Below are positions 8,993 through 18,646 of a stretch of 64,000 nt of DNA, piece by piece. Every line of letters begins with the position of its first letter. Within the stretch, counting starts at the first letter, position 1. The stretch lies in contig NZ_JAHPRO010000007.1 in assembly GCF_025562455.1 (NCBI RefSeq), positions 62,001 through 126,000 of the forward strand, read 5' to 3'. Made by a program: the position numbers and the translations under genes. This stretch comes from Acinetobacter sp. WU_MDCI_Axc73. Its GTDB lineage: Bacteria > Pseudomonadota > Gammaproteobacteria > Pseudomonadales > Moraxellaceae. The notes beneath the pieces were generated by a model. It saw nothing but the letters and a program-made list of their open reading frames with translations, was not told the DNA's origin and made no database searches.

Positions 8993-9517
8993 TTAATTAG
9001 GTGTATGGTACATCAAATACAATTCATTCAAATTATCTGGAATCTCTTCTGCAAGCTCATCCATCAATTGACCATTGCGACGAAAAGATTCCATTTGTGG
9101 ATCTTCCTCATCTACACCACTAAACACCATAATCGGCAAAGTTAAATCGACCAGTTGTTCTTCATATTCAGGTGCAAACCAAGCCTCTTCATTCAGGAAC
9201 ATAGCATCAACAAAACCAACGCTCCAGTCCCCTAAACTTGAATCTACGTCTGCTTCTTCAATTTCAAATGGAAACTCAATGCCTTCTTCATTGGCTAAAT
9301 TTTGACGAATCGAATCTAGCCAAAGTTTAATTTGCCCAATAATCTCAGCAGGTACTTTTTTCTGATTGCTTTCAAATAACTCATCTAACCAGCGATCAAA
9401 CTGCGGGCCAACTGCAATCGCACACAGAAAACCATGAGTTGCCGCAAAATCCAGACCATGTTCATTTTGGTCACCATCAAGATAATCACTTAATTGATCT
9501 AAATCCAAGGTACTCAT
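8993..9517 (-). CDS. UPF0149 / YecA-like family protein
   Basis: A 174-residue acidic cytoplasmic protein. The start, LDQLSDYLDGDQNEHGLDFAATHGFLCAIAVGP, is the family signature (a short helix, then the HGFL.AI..GP loop). The later SLGDWSVGFVDAMFLNEEAW segment is also conserved. It lacks the C-terminal zinc-binding SEC-C motif found in some YecA proteins. Function unknown. It lies 72 bp downstream of the small acidic gene on the same strand and may be cotranscribed with it. Confidence 0.85.
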   Translation of the reverse strand: MSTLDLDQLSDYLDGDQNEHGLDFAATHGFLCAIAVGPQFDRWLDELFESNQKKVPAEIIGQIKLWLDSIRQNLANEEGIEFPFEIEEADVDSSLGDWSVGFVDAMFLNEEAWFAPEYEEQLVDLTLPIMVFSGVDEEDPQMESFRRNGQLMDELAEEIPDNLNELYLMYHTPN

Positions 9518-9589
9518 TGTTTATCCAGTGTTATCAATAAATAGCATATAGCATAACATTTTCAGTTCGCTATGCGGTGTCTGATTGTA

Positions 9590-9793
9590 TTAGTCTTCGT
9601 CATCCAGATCATCGTCATCAAAGTCATAATCAAAGTCTTTTAACTCACGCTCTAAACGGCGCTGTGCTAAAAGATCATCAATTAAACGTCGCTTTTCCAA
9701 TGACTCTTTTGCACTGATTTTGCTTGATGCTTCATCAAAACTAACATCATCATCACCGTAGCTATCATCTAATTCAAAATCTGTAGAAGACAC
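9590..9793 (-). CDS. Small acidic protein, PA3496-like family
   Basis: A 67-residue, very acidic protein with two halves: an N-terminal Asp-rich stretch and a helix of the form SLEKRRLIDDLLAQRRLER, followed by an Asp/Glu tail. The layout resembles the small PA3496 family (called putative envelope integrity protein in pseudomonads), which has the same RR..I..LL..RRL.REL helix. The match is by pattern only. The codon structure and conserved-looking helix support a real gene. It is divergent from rpoD across a 350-bp gap. Confidence 0.65.
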   Translation of the reverse strand: MSSTDFELDDSYGDDDVSFDEASSKISAKESLEKRRLIDDLLAQRRLERELKDFDYDFDDDDLDDED

Positions 9794-10143
9794 TAAAACT
9801 ACCTCGTAATGTGAATAGGTCTAGGCGCTATTTATCTTGCCTAATCTAGCATGTCAAGTTTTTTTTATTTTTTTTGACTTTAGCGGATTATTTGTATCTT
9901 TTTTCATCAAAAAATTTGTATATTGATGAAACTCTTGCTACCGTCTATCGATAATTCTTGATGAAAAATTTAGGATGACATAACTTGAAAAAAACAATTC
10001 CAACCCAATATTCAAAAAATAGCTGTGAAATCAATTATATTTTTTAATTCAGATGTAACCGATCAAATCGAAAACATTGAGAGCGAATTGTGCTATCATG
10101 CACGGTTTTTTACTGCCACAGATTCAACGAAGAGTAAGCAAAG
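9794..10143 (+). promoter_or_regulatory. rpoD upstream region with a candidate extended -10 promoter
   Basis: This 350-bp AT-rich gap lies between two divergent genes. The best plus-strand promoter element is TGCTATCAT at 10091-10099, an extended -10 (TGN before TATCAT) about 45 bp before the rpoD ATG. There is no good -35 at 17 bp, as is common with extended -10 promoters. A weak repeat, GTCAA and TTGAC, flanks a T-rich stretch near 9852-9878. I see no other structure. Confidence 0.4.
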
Positions 10144-12030
10144 ATGAGCGATATGCATTCCCCTACTTCCCAAGTAGCGGCTCTGATTAGCCGAGGCAAA
10201 GAACAAGGTTACTTAACCTACGCTGAGGTCAACGATCATCTCCCAGACTCAATTACCGAAAGCGAACAGATTGAAGACATTATTCAGATGCTTCAGGACG
10301 TTGGTATTCCTGTGCATGAACGTGCGCCTGAATCTGATGATGCGATGTTTGGTGACTCAACTGAAGCCGCTGATGAAGTCGCAGAAGAAGAAGCAGCAGC
10401 AGTATTGGCATCGGTTGAAAGTGAGCCTGGGCGTACAACTGACCCAGTGCGTATGTACATGCGTGAGATGGGAACAGTTGAGCTCCTGACTCGTGAAGGT
10501 GAGATCAGCATTGCAAAACGTATCGAGGAAGGTATTCGTGATGTCTTGCACTCAATCGCTTACTGGCCAAATGCTGTCGAAGTTGTATTACAAGAATATA
10601 ATGACTTTTTAACTGGTGAACGTCGTCTTGCCGATATTCTTTCAGGTTATCTTGATCCTGAAACCGATGAAGACATTCCAGAAGTGCTTGAAGAAGAAGC
10701 TGAAATAGCGGAAGACGAAGATTCTTCGTCTAAGACCACCAAAGATGTAAAACTGGACGATGATGACGAAGAAGAAGAATCTGAAAGTGATGATGATTCT
10801 GAAGGTGAATCTGGCCCAGATCCAGAAGTTGCGAAGGTTCGCTTTGAAGAATTGGAAGCAGCTTGGAATAACACTAAAGCCGTGATTGAACAACATGGGC
10901 GTAGTAGTGAACCAGCTAAAGAAGCACTAGAGTCTCTTGCGTCTGTGTTTATGATGTTCAAATTTACGCCACGTCTATTTGATATTATTTCAGAAATGAT
11001 CCGTGGTACTCACGAGCAAATTCGTGCCAACGAGCGCGAAATCATGCGTTATGCAGTGCGTCGTGGTCGTATGGATCGTAATCAGTTCCGTACCAGCTTT
11101 CCTGGTCAGGAATCAAATCCAGCATGGTTCGATGAACAGATTGCAAAAGCCCCTGCTGAAATGCGTTCTTACTTAGAAAAAGTTCGTCCTGATGTCTTGG
11201 CATTCCAGCAAAAAATTGCCGATATCGAAAAAGATCTTGATCTTCATGTTCGTGAGATTAAAGATATTTCTAAACGTATGGCGGTTGGTGAAGCGAAAGC
11301 TCGTCGTGCCAAAAAAGAAATGGTGGAGGCCAACTTACGTCTGGTGATTTCGATTGCCAAGAAATATACCAACCGTGGCTTACAATTCCTTGATTTGATT
11401 CAGGAAGGTAATATCGGCTTGATGAAAGCCGTGGATAAGTTTGAATACCGTCGTGGTTATAAGTTCTCGACTTATGCAACATGGTGGATTCGTCAGGCGA
11501 TTACCCGTTCGATTGCGGATCAGGCGCGTACCATTCGTATTCCTGTCCACATGATTGAAACCATTAACAAAATCAACCGTGTGTCGCGTCAGTTATTACA
11601 GGAAATGGGGCGTGAACCAACACCAGAAGAATTAGGCGAACGTCTGGAAATGGACGAAGTCAAAGTTCGTAAAGTGTTGAAAATTGCCAAAGAGCCAATT
11701 TCGATGGAAACACCAATTGGTGATGATGAAGATTCACATCTTGGCGATTTCATTGAGGATTCTAACATCACCTCTCCAGTAGATGCAGCAACCTCAGAAG
11801 GCTTGAAAGAAGCAACACGTGAAGTTTTGGAAAACTTGACAGAACGTGAAGCGAAAGTCTTAAAAATGCGTTTTGGTATTGATATGCCAACGGATCATAC
11901 TTTGGAAGAAGTGGGTAAACAATTTGACGTTACACGTGAACGTATTCGTCAGATTGAGGCAAAAGCACTGCGTAAATTACGTCACCCTTCACGTTCTGAA
12001 CATCTCCGTTCATTCCTTGAAAATGACTAA
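10144..12030 (+). CDS. rpoD: RNA polymerase primary sigma factor RpoD (sigma-70)
   Basis: The housekeeping sigma factor, 628 residues. Region 1.1 lies at the N-terminus ([21 protein letters not shown]). Region 1.2 is [21 protein letters not shown] at about residues 100-120. A long acidic non-conserved insertion (about 178-225, rich in Asp, Glu and Ser) follows. Regions 2.1-2.4 run from [20 protein letters not shown] to the -10 recognition helix around [19 protein letters not shown]. Region 3 contains [17 protein letters not shown], and region 4.2 is the helix-turn-helix [18 protein letters not shown] near the C-terminus. It is followed at 12136 by ybeD. The ATG at 10144 is preceded by a short purine-rich stretch (AGAGTAAGCAAAG). 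Confidence 0.99.
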   Translation: MSDMHSPTSQVAALISRGKEQGYLTYAEVNDHLPDSITESEQIEDIIQMLQDVGIPVHERAPESDDAMFGDSTEAADEVAEEEAAAVLASVESEPGRTTDPVRMYMREMGTVELLTREGEISIAKRIEEGIRDVLHSIAYWPNAVEVVLQEYNDFLTGERRLADILSGYLDPETDEDIPEVLEEEAEIAEDEDSSSKTTKDVKLDDDDEEEESESDDDSEGESGPDPEVAKVRFEELEAAWNNTKAVIEQHGRSSEPAKEALESLASVFMMFKFTPRLFDIISEMIRGTHEQIRANEREIMRYAVRRGRMDRNQFRTSFPGQESNPAWFDEQIAKAPAEMRSYLEKVRPDVLAFQQKIADIEKDLDLHVREIKDISKRMAVGEAKARRAKKEMVEANLRLVISIAKKYTNRGLQFLDLIQEGNIGLMKAVDKFEYRRGYKFSTYATWWIRQAITRSIADQARTIRIPVHMIETINKINRVSRQLLQEMGREPTPEELGERLEMDEVKVRKVLKIAKEPISMETPIGDDEDSHLGDFIEDSNITSPVDAATSEGLKEATREVLENLTEREAKVLKMRFGIDMPTDHTLEEVGKQFDVTRERIRQIEAKALRKLRHPSRSEHLRSFLEND

Positions 12031-12095
12031 TTGAAGCAAATGAACAGTCACTTGAAATTTGGGTGGCTGTCCCCATTTAATATTCAAATACATAC

Positions 12096-12119
12096 AATGC
12101 CTGCATTTTCGCAGGCATT
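12096..12119 (+). terminator. Hairpin between rpoD and ybeD
   Basis: AATGCCTGC (12096-12104) and GCAGGCATT (12111-12119) form a perfect 9-bp stem with loop ATTTTC. There is only a short T tract afterward, so it may be a weak terminator for rpoD that allows some read-through into ybeD, whose ribosome binding site starts 7 bases later. Confidence 0.55.
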
Positions 12120-12135
12120 TAATATGGAGAATGTT

Positions 12136-12423
12136 ATGTTAGACCGCACTCCTTCTCGCGAATTACAAGAACATCTTTGGGTTTTCCCAATGGATTATCC
12201 AATCAAACTGATTGGTAATGCAGGCGATGAGCTACGTAATGCTGTGGTTGATATTTTGCAAAAACATTTTCCAGAGTTTGATGCTGATTCACTACAAGTA
12301 CAGCCATCTCGTACTGGAAAATATCATTCCATCACTGCGCAATTGCGTTTCGATGAATTAGAACAAGTACATCAACTTTATGCAGATTTAGCTGCTTGCC
12401 CGCATATTCGCACTGCACTGTAA
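12136..12423 (+). CDS. ybeD: YbeD / DUF493 family protein
   Basis: A 95-residue protein of the YbeD (UPF0250/DUF493) family, a small ferredoxin-like fold with a possible ligand-binding regulatory role. Diagnostic segments are WVFPMDYPIKLIGNAGDELRNAV and QPSRTGKYHSITAQLRF. I chose ATG 12136 because GGAGA at 12126-12130 is correctly spaced; an in-frame TTG at 12031, directly at the end of rpoD, would add residues with no family resemblance. Its position just before lipB is the same as in enterobacteria, supporting a shared link with lipoate metabolism. Confidence 0.9.
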   Translation: MLDRTPSRELQEHLWVFPMDYPIKLIGNAGDELRNAVVDILQKHFPEFDADSLQVQPSRTGKYHSITAQLRFDELEQVHQLYADLAACPHIRTAL

Positions 12424-12430
12424 CTTAAAT

Positions 12431-12456
12431 AACACGCTTTCGAGGCGTGTTTTTTA
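12431..12456 (+). terminator. Terminator hairpin between ybeD and lipB
   Basis: AACACGC (12431-12437) pairs with GCGTGTT (12445-12451) around TTTCGAG, followed by Ts to 12455. The stem is short. lipB begins 50 bases later, so lipB transcription may depend on read-through or on a promoter in the small remaining gap. Confidence 0.65.
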
Positions 12457-12505
12457 TAATCAAGATTTTTAAAATATCCACTCATTTTCATGAAGGGCTT
12501 TTGCT

Positions 12506-13165
12506 GTGAACGATACGGTTCTTCAACCTCATTTAATAGTTCGCCAATATCAAACACTCACCCCATATGCCGACCGCTTTCAAGAAATGAAGACGCTGAC
12601 TGAACAGCGTGATGAGCAAACCCCAGATCAACTTTGGATTTTACAACACCCTGCTGTACTCACTCAGGGACAAGCAGGCAAGCCTGAACATATCTTAATT
12701 CCAACTGATATTCCTGTGGTTCAGTCCGACCGTGGTGGTCAAGTGACTTGGCACGGCCCTGGACAAATGGTGATTTATTTTATGTTTGATTTAAATCGTC
12801 TCAAATGGAATGTCCGCACACTGGTTTCTTTCGCAGAACAGTTGATGATTGATCTTTTAAATAAATATGCAATCAAGGCTTATGCTAAACCCGATGCACC
12901 GGGCGTTTATGTGGATGAACGTAAAATAGGCTCACTTGGCTTTAAAATCCGTCGTGGACGCAGTTACCACGGGCTTGCTTTAAACATTGATTGTGATTTG
13001 TCTGGCTTTCAAACCATTAACCCTTGTGGTTATGCAGGGCTGGAAATGGTTCGCTTATGTGACCTTATTCAGGATTATCCAAAGTTTGAACAGCTTGCTT
13101 CAGATGTAGTTGAATATTTTAACAACACCGATTACTTTAGTGACGTACAAGTCACCTCTGCATAA
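12506..13165 (+). CDS. lipB: Octanoyltransferase LipB
   Basis: Transfers octanoyl groups from octanoyl-ACP to lipoyl domains, the first step of endogenous lipoate synthesis. It therefore supplies the cofactor for 2-oxoglutarate dehydrogenase, whose E2 subunit is encoded further along this window. The 219-residue protein shows the family motif [17 protein letters not shown] at about residues 75-91. The catalytic Lys is K140 in the KIGSLGFKI segment, and the catalytic Cys is C174 in NPCGYAGLE. The start is GTG at 12506, preceded by AAGGGC. Confidence 0.96.
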   Translation: MNDTVLQPHLIVRQYQTLTPYADRFQEMKTLTEQRDEQTPDQLWILQHPAVLTQGQAGKPEHILIPTDIPVVQSDRGGQVTWHGPGQMVIYFMFDLNRLKWNVRTLVSFAEQLMIDLLNKYAIKAYAKPDAPGVYVDERKIGSLGFKIRRGRSYHGLALNIDCDLSGFQTINPCGYAGLEMVRLCDLIQDYPKFEQLASDVVEYFNNTDYFSDVQVTSA

Positions 13166-13244
13166 TTTACTTTATTTTTTTTAAAAAACTATTTAGAGTA
13201 ATTGCTCTAAAACTTAAAATTAGAATGTTAAAAGGGATAAACGT

Positions 13245-13778
13245 GTGATTTCAAGTAAAACCGTAAAACCCACATTGCAAATGGGCTACGTCAAACTCAT
13301 GATGGATGTGATTGGACGTGGTCTCGTGATGGCAAGTCAGGTCGATCAAGAAATACAAAATGAAGTGGCAAAATTTCCAGTAGGCTTTGTCTTATCCATG
13401 AATGTATTCCCTAATGGACCTGCATTTGTCGCGAAAGTGACTGAAGATAAAAAATTGCAACTGATTTCGCTTGAACATGGAAAACCTGATCTGACGATTA
13501 CGTTCAAGCATTTAACTCATGCTTTTATGGTATTTTCATTTCAGGAAAGTACGGCACAGGCGTTTGCAAATGACCGTATGATTGCTGATGGTGATGTCTC
13601 CAGTGCTATTCGATTGGTACGCTGCCTCAATAAAATGGAATCCCTAATCTTGCCAAAAGTCGTTGCATCGCTCGCCGTAAAACAATATCCAACCGAGCTT
13701 AGTTTGAAAGATAAACTCAGTGAAGCAGCCAATATCTATCTAAAAGTCGCACAGTCATACTTAAAACGGAGTGTATAA
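13245..13778 (+). CDS. SCP2-like sterol/lipid-binding domain protein (tentative)
   Basis: A 177-residue protein I cannot name with certainty. The central part, from VLSMNVFPNGPAFVAKV through KPDLTITFKHLTHAFMVFSF to the helix with RMIADGDVSSAIRLVRCLNKME, has the strand-helix order and the dxxi.G....a pattern of SCP2-type lipid-binding domains. The start is GTG at 13245 after AAGGGA. The stop at 13776-13778 lies immediately before the alcohol dehydrogenase ATG at 13780, so the two genes are almost certainly translated from one mRNA. That pairing suggests a role with a hydrophobic alcohol or aldehyde, but this is inference. Confidence 0.6.
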   Translation: MISSKTVKPTLQMGYVKLMMDVIGRGLVMASQVDQEIQNEVAKFPVGFVLSMNVFPNGPAFVAKVTEDKKLQLISLEHGKPDLTITFKHLTHAFMVFSFQESTAQAFANDRMIADGDVSSAIRLVRCLNKMESLILPKVVASLAVKQYPTELSLKDKLSEAANIYLKVAQSYLKRSV

Positions 13779-13779
13779 A

Positions 13780-14964
13780 ATGGCTAAACCGTATTATGAA
13801 TTTTTTTGCCCAGTTAAAGTCATTGCAGGCAGTGCTGCTTTAGAACACATTCCATTTGAACTTGCGACTTTAGGTTCAAAACGCCCAATGATCATTACAG
13901 ATAAAGGCGTGAGAGCAAATAAACTACTTGAACCAATCGAAGCGGCTTTTGCATCAACTGATGCTGAAATCGGCTATATTTTTGATGATGTGCCACCAGA
14001 TTCAAGTCTGGAAACCGTTCGTAATGCCGCTCAGTTTTATAGAGATCATCATTGTGATGCCATTATTGCAGTCGGTGGTGGTTCAGTGATTGATACTTCG
14101 AAGGCAACCAATATTTTGGTTTCTGAAGGTGGTCACGATCTCCTCAAATATTCTGGGGCACATAACTTACCCAAACCACTCAAACCATTTTTTGTGATTC
14201 CAACCACATCAGGTACAGGTTCAGAAGTCACGATGGTTGCAGTGGTTTCAGATACGCAAAAGAATGTAAAACTTGCGTTTGCATCTTATTATTTAATGCC
14301 ACATGCGGCGATTCTTGATCCGCGTATGACACAAACTCTACCCGCACATTTAACAGCCATGACCGGTATGGATGCACTGACGCATTGTGTAGAAGCCTAT
14401 ACCTGTCTGGCGGCAAATCCTTTAAGCGACGCCTATGCGAGCGCAGGTATCAAGAAAATTAGTGAAAACTTGTTTCATGTCATCGAAAACCCATCAGATA
14501 CACAAGGTCGTTTAGAGTTAGCACAAGCCTCTACAATGGGTGGAATTGCATTCTCTAACTCTATGGTCGGTTTAGTACATTCGCTTGGACATGCATTAGG
14601 TGCAGTTGCACACTTACCACACGGTCTCTGCATGAACTTGTTCTTGCCGTATGTACTTGAGTACAACAAGGAAGTAAATGGCAACAAAATCGGCGAATTG
14701 TTACTCCCATTGGCTGGTGCAGATATTTATGCCCAAACCCCTGCTCACCTTCGTGCTGAAAAAGCCATTGCGACTATTTTAGCAATGCGTGACCGCTTAT
14801 TCATGATGACCAAATTGCCACGTAATTTACGTGAAACAGGTAAAGTGACAGAAGCACAACTCGATGATATTGCAGAAAAAGCACTCAATGATGGTTCCAT
14901 TATTTACAACCCAAAAGAAGCAAGTTTTGACGATTTAAAAGCCATTCTACAAAAAGCATGGTAA
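13780..14964 (+). CDS. Iron-containing alcohol dehydrogenase
   Basis: A 394-residue group III (iron-activated) alcohol dehydrogenase. NAD-binding residues lie in IIAVGGGSVIDTSKA at about residues 92-106, and the segment IPTTSGTGSEVTMVAVV follows. Metal ligands are suggested by DALTHCVEAYTCLAANPLSDA and by the His-rich HSLGHALGAVAHLPHG segment. The substrate cannot be determined. ATG 13780 is chosen because GGAG at 13768-13771 is correctly spaced; an in-frame GTG at 13771 is also possible. It is tightly coupled to the upstream SCP2-like gene and ends at a strong terminator. Confidence 0.93.
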   Translation: MAKPYYEFFCPVKVIAGSAALEHIPFELATLGSKRPMIITDKGVRANKLLEPIEAAFASTDAEIGYIFDDVPPDSSLETVRNAAQFYRDHHCDAIIAVGGGSVIDTSKATNILVSEGGHDLLKYSGAHNLPKPLKPFFVIPTTSGTGSEVTMVAVVSDTQKNVKLAFASYYLMPHAAILDPRMTQTLPAHLTAMTGMDALTHCVEAYTCLAANPLSDAYASAGIKKISENLFHVIENPSDTQGRLELAQASTMGGIAFSNSMVGLVHSLGHALGAVAHLPHGLCMNLFLPYVLEYNKEVNGNKIGELLLPLAGADIYAQTPAHLRAEKAIATILAMRDRLFMMTKLPRNLRETGKVTEAQLDDIAEKALNDGSIIYNPKEASFDDLKAILQKAW

Positions 14965-14998
14965 TTTTAAACGCATTAGCAGTTGTTACTTTAAGTAA

Positions 14999-15032
14999 GA
15001 GCCTGAATTCTCAAGTCATTCAGGCTCTTTTT
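14999..15032 (+). terminator. Rho-independent terminator after the alcohol dehydrogenase
   Basis: GAGCCTGAAT (14999-15008) pairs with ATTCAGGCTC (15018-15027), followed by TTTTTG. It lies 35 bases after the stop codon. Confidence 0.88.
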
Positions 15033-15232
15033 GTTTTTTATGATTTTCATTCATCGCCATTTTAAGCAAATTGGCAAAAAATTTGCTAAAAAATCCACAA
15101 AGTTACTGACAAACAGCATCGATTTAGGATAGATTGGCGCACTTTACTTTTTCATATAGGGGGGATCGTTCGTCTCAAACGATCCTTAACAGACATGACT
15201 GATCCTTGATCAACGATTATGAGGATACGCCG

Positions 15233-16618
15233 TTGACAACTCACACTGGGACTCAACCTGCGGCTAAACTGCAAAAAAATCTTGTGCTCTGGCACATCAT
15301 TATTATCGGTTTAGCATACATTCAACCCATGACTGTATTTGATACGTTTGGTCTCGTATCGCAAGATAGCCATGGACATGTACCAACGTCATATATTTTT
15401 GCTTTAATTGCAATCTTACTTACGTCCATCAGCTATGGACATATGATTAGGCGTTATCCTTCTGCTGGCTCAGCATATACCTATGCACAAAAATCCATTC
15501 ATCCCAATGTCGGGTTTATGGTGGGCTGGTCATCATGGCTCGATTATTTACTCTCTCCATTGGTCAATATTATTTTGGCCGATATTTATTTGCGCGCTCT
15601 TTTTCCTGATGTAAATAACTGGATTTGGGTCATTGGCTTAACCATCATTATGACTGTGGTCAATTTGTTTGGTGCGCGTTTTGTAGCGCGTTTTAACAGC
15701 ACGATTGTTTTCATCCAGATTGGGGTCATTTTCTACTTTACTTATAAAGTCTATTTACTGCTCACTCAGGGCATCAATGCTGATGGTAGTCTGGATCAAT
15801 CGCAATACCAACTATGGAGCATCGCACCTTTCTGGAATGAGATGACATCTATTGGTGCACTGATCACGGGAGCAACCATTCTTTGTTTCTCATTTACGGG
15901 CTTTGATGCATTGTCATCTTTGGCGGAAGAGACCAAGGACACTGAAAAAGTATTACCTAAAGCAATTTTCCTGACTGCATTAATTGCAGGGGTGATCTTT
16001 ATTATGAGCACCTATTTTATGCAGATTTACTTCCCGAGTGATCCTGCAAATTACTTCAAGAAAATTGATGAAACCCAGCCTGAAATTTTATTGGCAATTG
16101 GTGGGATCACTTTCCAAACTGTGATTCTTTATTTTGCCATTGTCACTGTGATGGCATCAGGGATTTCAGCCCATGCCGGTGTTTCACGTTTAATGTATGT
16201 GATGGGTCGTGATGGTGTTATTAACAAGAAAATCTTTGGACACATTAGTCCTAAGCTTTATACACCTACTTATAACATCATCATTGTAGGGGTGGTAGCA
16301 CTAGCGGCAGGTTTCCTTGATTTTGAGCATATTGCTAATCTCATTAGCTTTGGTGCGTTAACTGCGTTTAGTTTTGTCAACTTCTCTGTGATTTCACGCT
16401 ATGCATTACGTGATGGACGCACCAAAAATATCAAAGACATCTTTAACTATATCGTCATTCCTGTACTTGGTTTTGCCAGTGTGTTTATGATGTGGCTTGA
16501 AATCGATCAACTTGCGCTCAAAATTGGTTTGATTTGGGCTGCGATTGGAGTCGGCTATTTAGCCTACAAAACTCGTGGATTCCGTTATCCACCTCCACAG
16601 CATAATGAACATGAATAA
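15233..16618 (+). CDS. puuP: PuuP-like putrescine/amino-acid importer (APC family)
   Basis: A 461-residue APC-superfamily permease with about 12 hydrophobic segments. It closely follows E. coli PuuP as I remember that sequence: MTVFDTFGLVS near the N-terminus, SAGSAYTYAQKSIHPNVGFM, FSFTGFDALSSLAEETKD, and ISAHAGVSRLMYVMGRDGV. The likely substrate is putrescine or a related amine taken up with protons. I prefer TTG 15233 (giving MTTHTG) because GAGGA at 15221-15225 is well placed; an earlier in-frame TTG at 15206 has no such site. There are no puu catabolic genes next to it, so the substrate assignment is by family only. Confidence 0.82.
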   Translation: MTTHTGTQPAAKLQKNLVLWHIIIIGLAYIQPMTVFDTFGLVSQDSHGHVPTSYIFALIAILLTSISYGHMIRRYPSAGSAYTYAQKSIHPNVGFMVGWSSWLDYLLSPLVNIILADIYLRALFPDVNNWIWVIGLTIIMTVVNLFGARFVARFNSTIVFIQIGVIFYFTYKVYLLLTQGINADGSLDQSQYQLWSIAPFWNEMTSIGALITGATILCFSFTGFDALSSLAEETKDTEKVLPKAIFLTALIAGVIFIMSTYFMQIYFPSDPANYFKKIDETQPEILLAIGGITFQTVILYFAIVTVMASGISAHAGVSRLMYVMGRDGVINKKIFGHISPKLYTPTYNIIIVGVVALAAGFLDFEHIANLISFGALTAFSFVNFSVISRYALRDGRTKNIKDIFNYIVIPVLGFASVFMMWLEIDQLALKIGLIWAAIGVGYLAYKTRGFRYPPPQHNEHE

Positions 16619-16628
16619 ATCTTAAAAA

Positions 16629-16657
16629 TAAAGGGCTTAGATAAGCCCTTTATTTTT
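16629..16657. terminator. Bidirectional terminator between puuP-like gene and the metallopeptidase gene
   Basis: AAAGGGCTT (16630-16638) pairs with AAGCCCTTT (16643-16651), followed by a T run on the plus strand, between two convergent stop codons (16618 and 16660). Confidence 0.82.
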
Positions 16658-16659
16658 TA

Positions 16660-17559
16660 TTAGAGATTAGATTCAAATGTATTGCACTGGTTTAAATCGC
16701 CAGTTTTGAGTCCAACTTGAAACCAATGCATACGTTGCTGACTGGTGCCATGAGTAAAGCTGTCTGGTACCACGTGACCTGTTGCTTGTTTTTGCAAATA
16801 GTCATCACCAATTTTTTGCGCTGCATCCATCGCCTCTTCAATATCCCCCTGCTCTAAAAACTGGGTTCTTTGTTGATTATGGTTTGCCCATATTCCTGCG
16901 AAACAATCCGCCTGTAACTCGAGTCGGACTGAAAGCTGATTGGCCTGAGTACGGCTCTCTTGCGCCTGTGCTTTTTGCACCTGTGAAGAAATACCCAGTA
17001 AATTTTGCACATGATGACCAACTTCGTGTGCAATCACATAAGCCTGCGCAAAATCGCCCGCTTGATCTTGACGGGAAAGTTCAGTCTGATTTTTTTCACC
17101 CGAAATCCCCATTTGCTGACGCATATCTTTAAAAAAGGCAGTATCAATATACACTTTCTGATCTGCCGGACAATAAAAAGGTCCCATTGCAGACTGTGCA
17201 GTACCACATCCCGAGCGAATGGCACCAGTGAACATAACTAATTTTGGCGGGGTATAATTTCCACCTAATTGTTTAAAAATTGGGGCCCAAGTATCTTCAG
17301 TATCTGCCAATACAGTTCCCACAAATTCAGAAGCTTCCTCTTGTTCAGGTGTCAGTTGCTGAGGAGCCTGATTACTGACCTGCTGTTGTTCAGTAACGCT
17401 TTTAGTCGCCTGATAAGCCATTTGTGGATCGACACCAAAAAACTTCCAAGCCACAAATGCCACAATTAAACCCAGAATACTAATCCCACCTGCTTTGGCA
17501 GCACCGCCTCCACGACGATCTTCTACATTGGTACTGACTCGACGACCTTTCCAGCGCAT
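16660..17559 (-). CDS. ypfJ: Neutral zinc metallopeptidase, YpfJ family
   Basis: A 299-residue membrane-anchored protein. The N-terminus MRWKGRRVSTNVEDRRGGG is the family hallmark, and a single hydrophobic segment follows at about residues 25-42. The Gln-rich linker is variable. The catalytic zinc motif HEVGHH is at about residues 178-183, with further conserved C...CP and DCFAGIWA segments. The family is classified as a putative neutral zinc metallopeptidase; the physiological substrate is unknown. Two adjacent ATGs exist (17562, 17559); the second has better spacing from GAGG. Confidence 0.92.
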   Translation of the reverse strand: MRWKGRRVSTNVEDRRGGGAAKAGGISILGLIVAFVAWKFFGVDPQMAYQATKSVTEQQQVSNQAPQQLTPEQEEASEFVGTVLADTEDTWAPIFKQLGGNYTPPKLVMFTGAIRSGCGTAQSAMGPFYCPADQKVYIDTAFFKDMRQQMGISGEKNQTELSRQDQAGDFAQAYVIAHEVGHHVQNLLGISSQVQKAQAQESRTQANQLSVRLELQADCFAGIWANHNQQRTQFLEQGDIEEAMDAAQKIGDDYLQKQATGHVVPDSFTHGTSQQRMHWFQVGLKTGDLNQCNTFESNL

Positions 17560-17593
17560 CATTCACCTCTTATCTTTTATTATCGTAATAATT

Positions 17594-18520
17594 CTATGAA
17601 GTTGATTTTTTTGGCCACAGCTTTTGTATCAAGCTTACAACCATTAATACAATTGCACCAGCAATAATCCCAACTCCCAGATTAATCAAAGTTGGAGTTA
17701 TCGCACCAATAATATTACCAACGTTTGGAATCAGCTCCAGATGGTCTGTGGTATCTTCAGTAAAGTGATGTAACAATGGAATGGTATGCGCAATAATACC
17801 GCCTCCAACGAGAAACATTGCAATCGTCCCGACAATGGTCAGCGTCTTCATTAACTTTGGGGCAAATGCCAGTAAAGCCCGACCCACTCCTTGTTTGATA
17901 TTGGATGATTTCTGAGTCAAATAAAGTCCCAGATCATCAATTTTGACAATTAGCGCCACGAAACCGTAGACTCCGGCTGTCATAATCACAGCAATAATAC
18001 TAAGTACCGTAACCTTAGTCATAAATGCAGCAGTTGCCACAGTACCCAACGAAATCACCACAATTTCGGCAGACAAAATAAAGTCGGTACGAATAGCACC
18101 TTTGATCTTTTCTTTCTCATAATTTGCCAGATCTGTTTCATCTTTGAGCAATTTCTCAGCAGCCTGTTCAGGCGTACTGGCTTTTTTATGGTGTAGAGAA
18201 TGAAGAACTTTTTCAACACCTTCATAGCATAAGAATAAACCACCAATCATCAACAGAGGATTAATCAGCCAAGGTGCAACCACACTAATCAGTAATGCCA
18301 AAGGTACTAATATTAATTTATTAATAAATGAGCCTTTAGCAACACCCCAAACCACAGGAAGCTCACGATCAGCGCGTACACCACTGACCTGCTGTGCATT
18401 TAATGCTAAATCATCACCCAATACGCCCGCCGTTTTTTTTGCTGCCATTTTGCTCATGACTGCAACATCATCAAGTACTGTGGCAATATCATCAAGTAAT
18501 AAAAGCAAACTACTCGCCAT
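17594..18520 (-). CDS. DUF808 (YedI-like) inner-membrane protein
   Basis: A 308-residue protein with the DUF808 start [26 protein letters not shown] and the following [19 protein letters not shown] segment. Several strong hydrophobic helices occur around residues 70-100, 150-190 and 220-300, so it is an integral membrane protein. E. coli YedI is the reference member; function unknown. It is divergent from trpS across 126 bp and separated by 31 bp from the metallopeptidase downstream, with which it may be cotranscribed. Confidence 0.9.
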   Translation of the reverse strand: MASSLLLLLDDIATVLDDVAVMSKMAAKKTAGVLGDDLALNAQQVSGVRADRELPVVWGVAKGSFINKLILVPLALLISVVAPWLINPLLMIGGLFLCYEGVEKVLHSLHHKKASTPEQAAEKLLKDETDLANYEKEKIKGAIRTDFILSAEIVVISLGTVATAAFMTKVTVLSIIAVIMTAGVYGFVALIVKIDDLGLYLTQKSSNIKQGVGRALLAFAPKLMKTLTIVGTIAMFLVGGGIIAHTIPLLHHFTEDTTDHLELIPNVGNIIGAITPTLINLGVGIIAGAIVLMVVSLIQKLWPKKSTS

Positions 18521-18646
18521 TTAATTTTCCTTAGATTTTTTTAGGCTTCTTTTTAATGTGACTGACATTAAAAAAATTTATGCCGTACAATGTCACCTAT
18601 TCAATCGTTTAATGATATGTAGATTCATACTACTTTGGAATAGAGA

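Noticed and set aside
9075-9305. Plus-strand open frame inside the UPF0149 gene
   Set aside because: It is a shadow of the minus-strand gene, Ser-rich by reverse reading of acidic codons, and has no family resemblance.
10647-10961. Ser-rich minus-strand frame opposite rpoD
   Set aside because: It is the complement of the acidic linker of sigma-70 and has no independent coding evidence.
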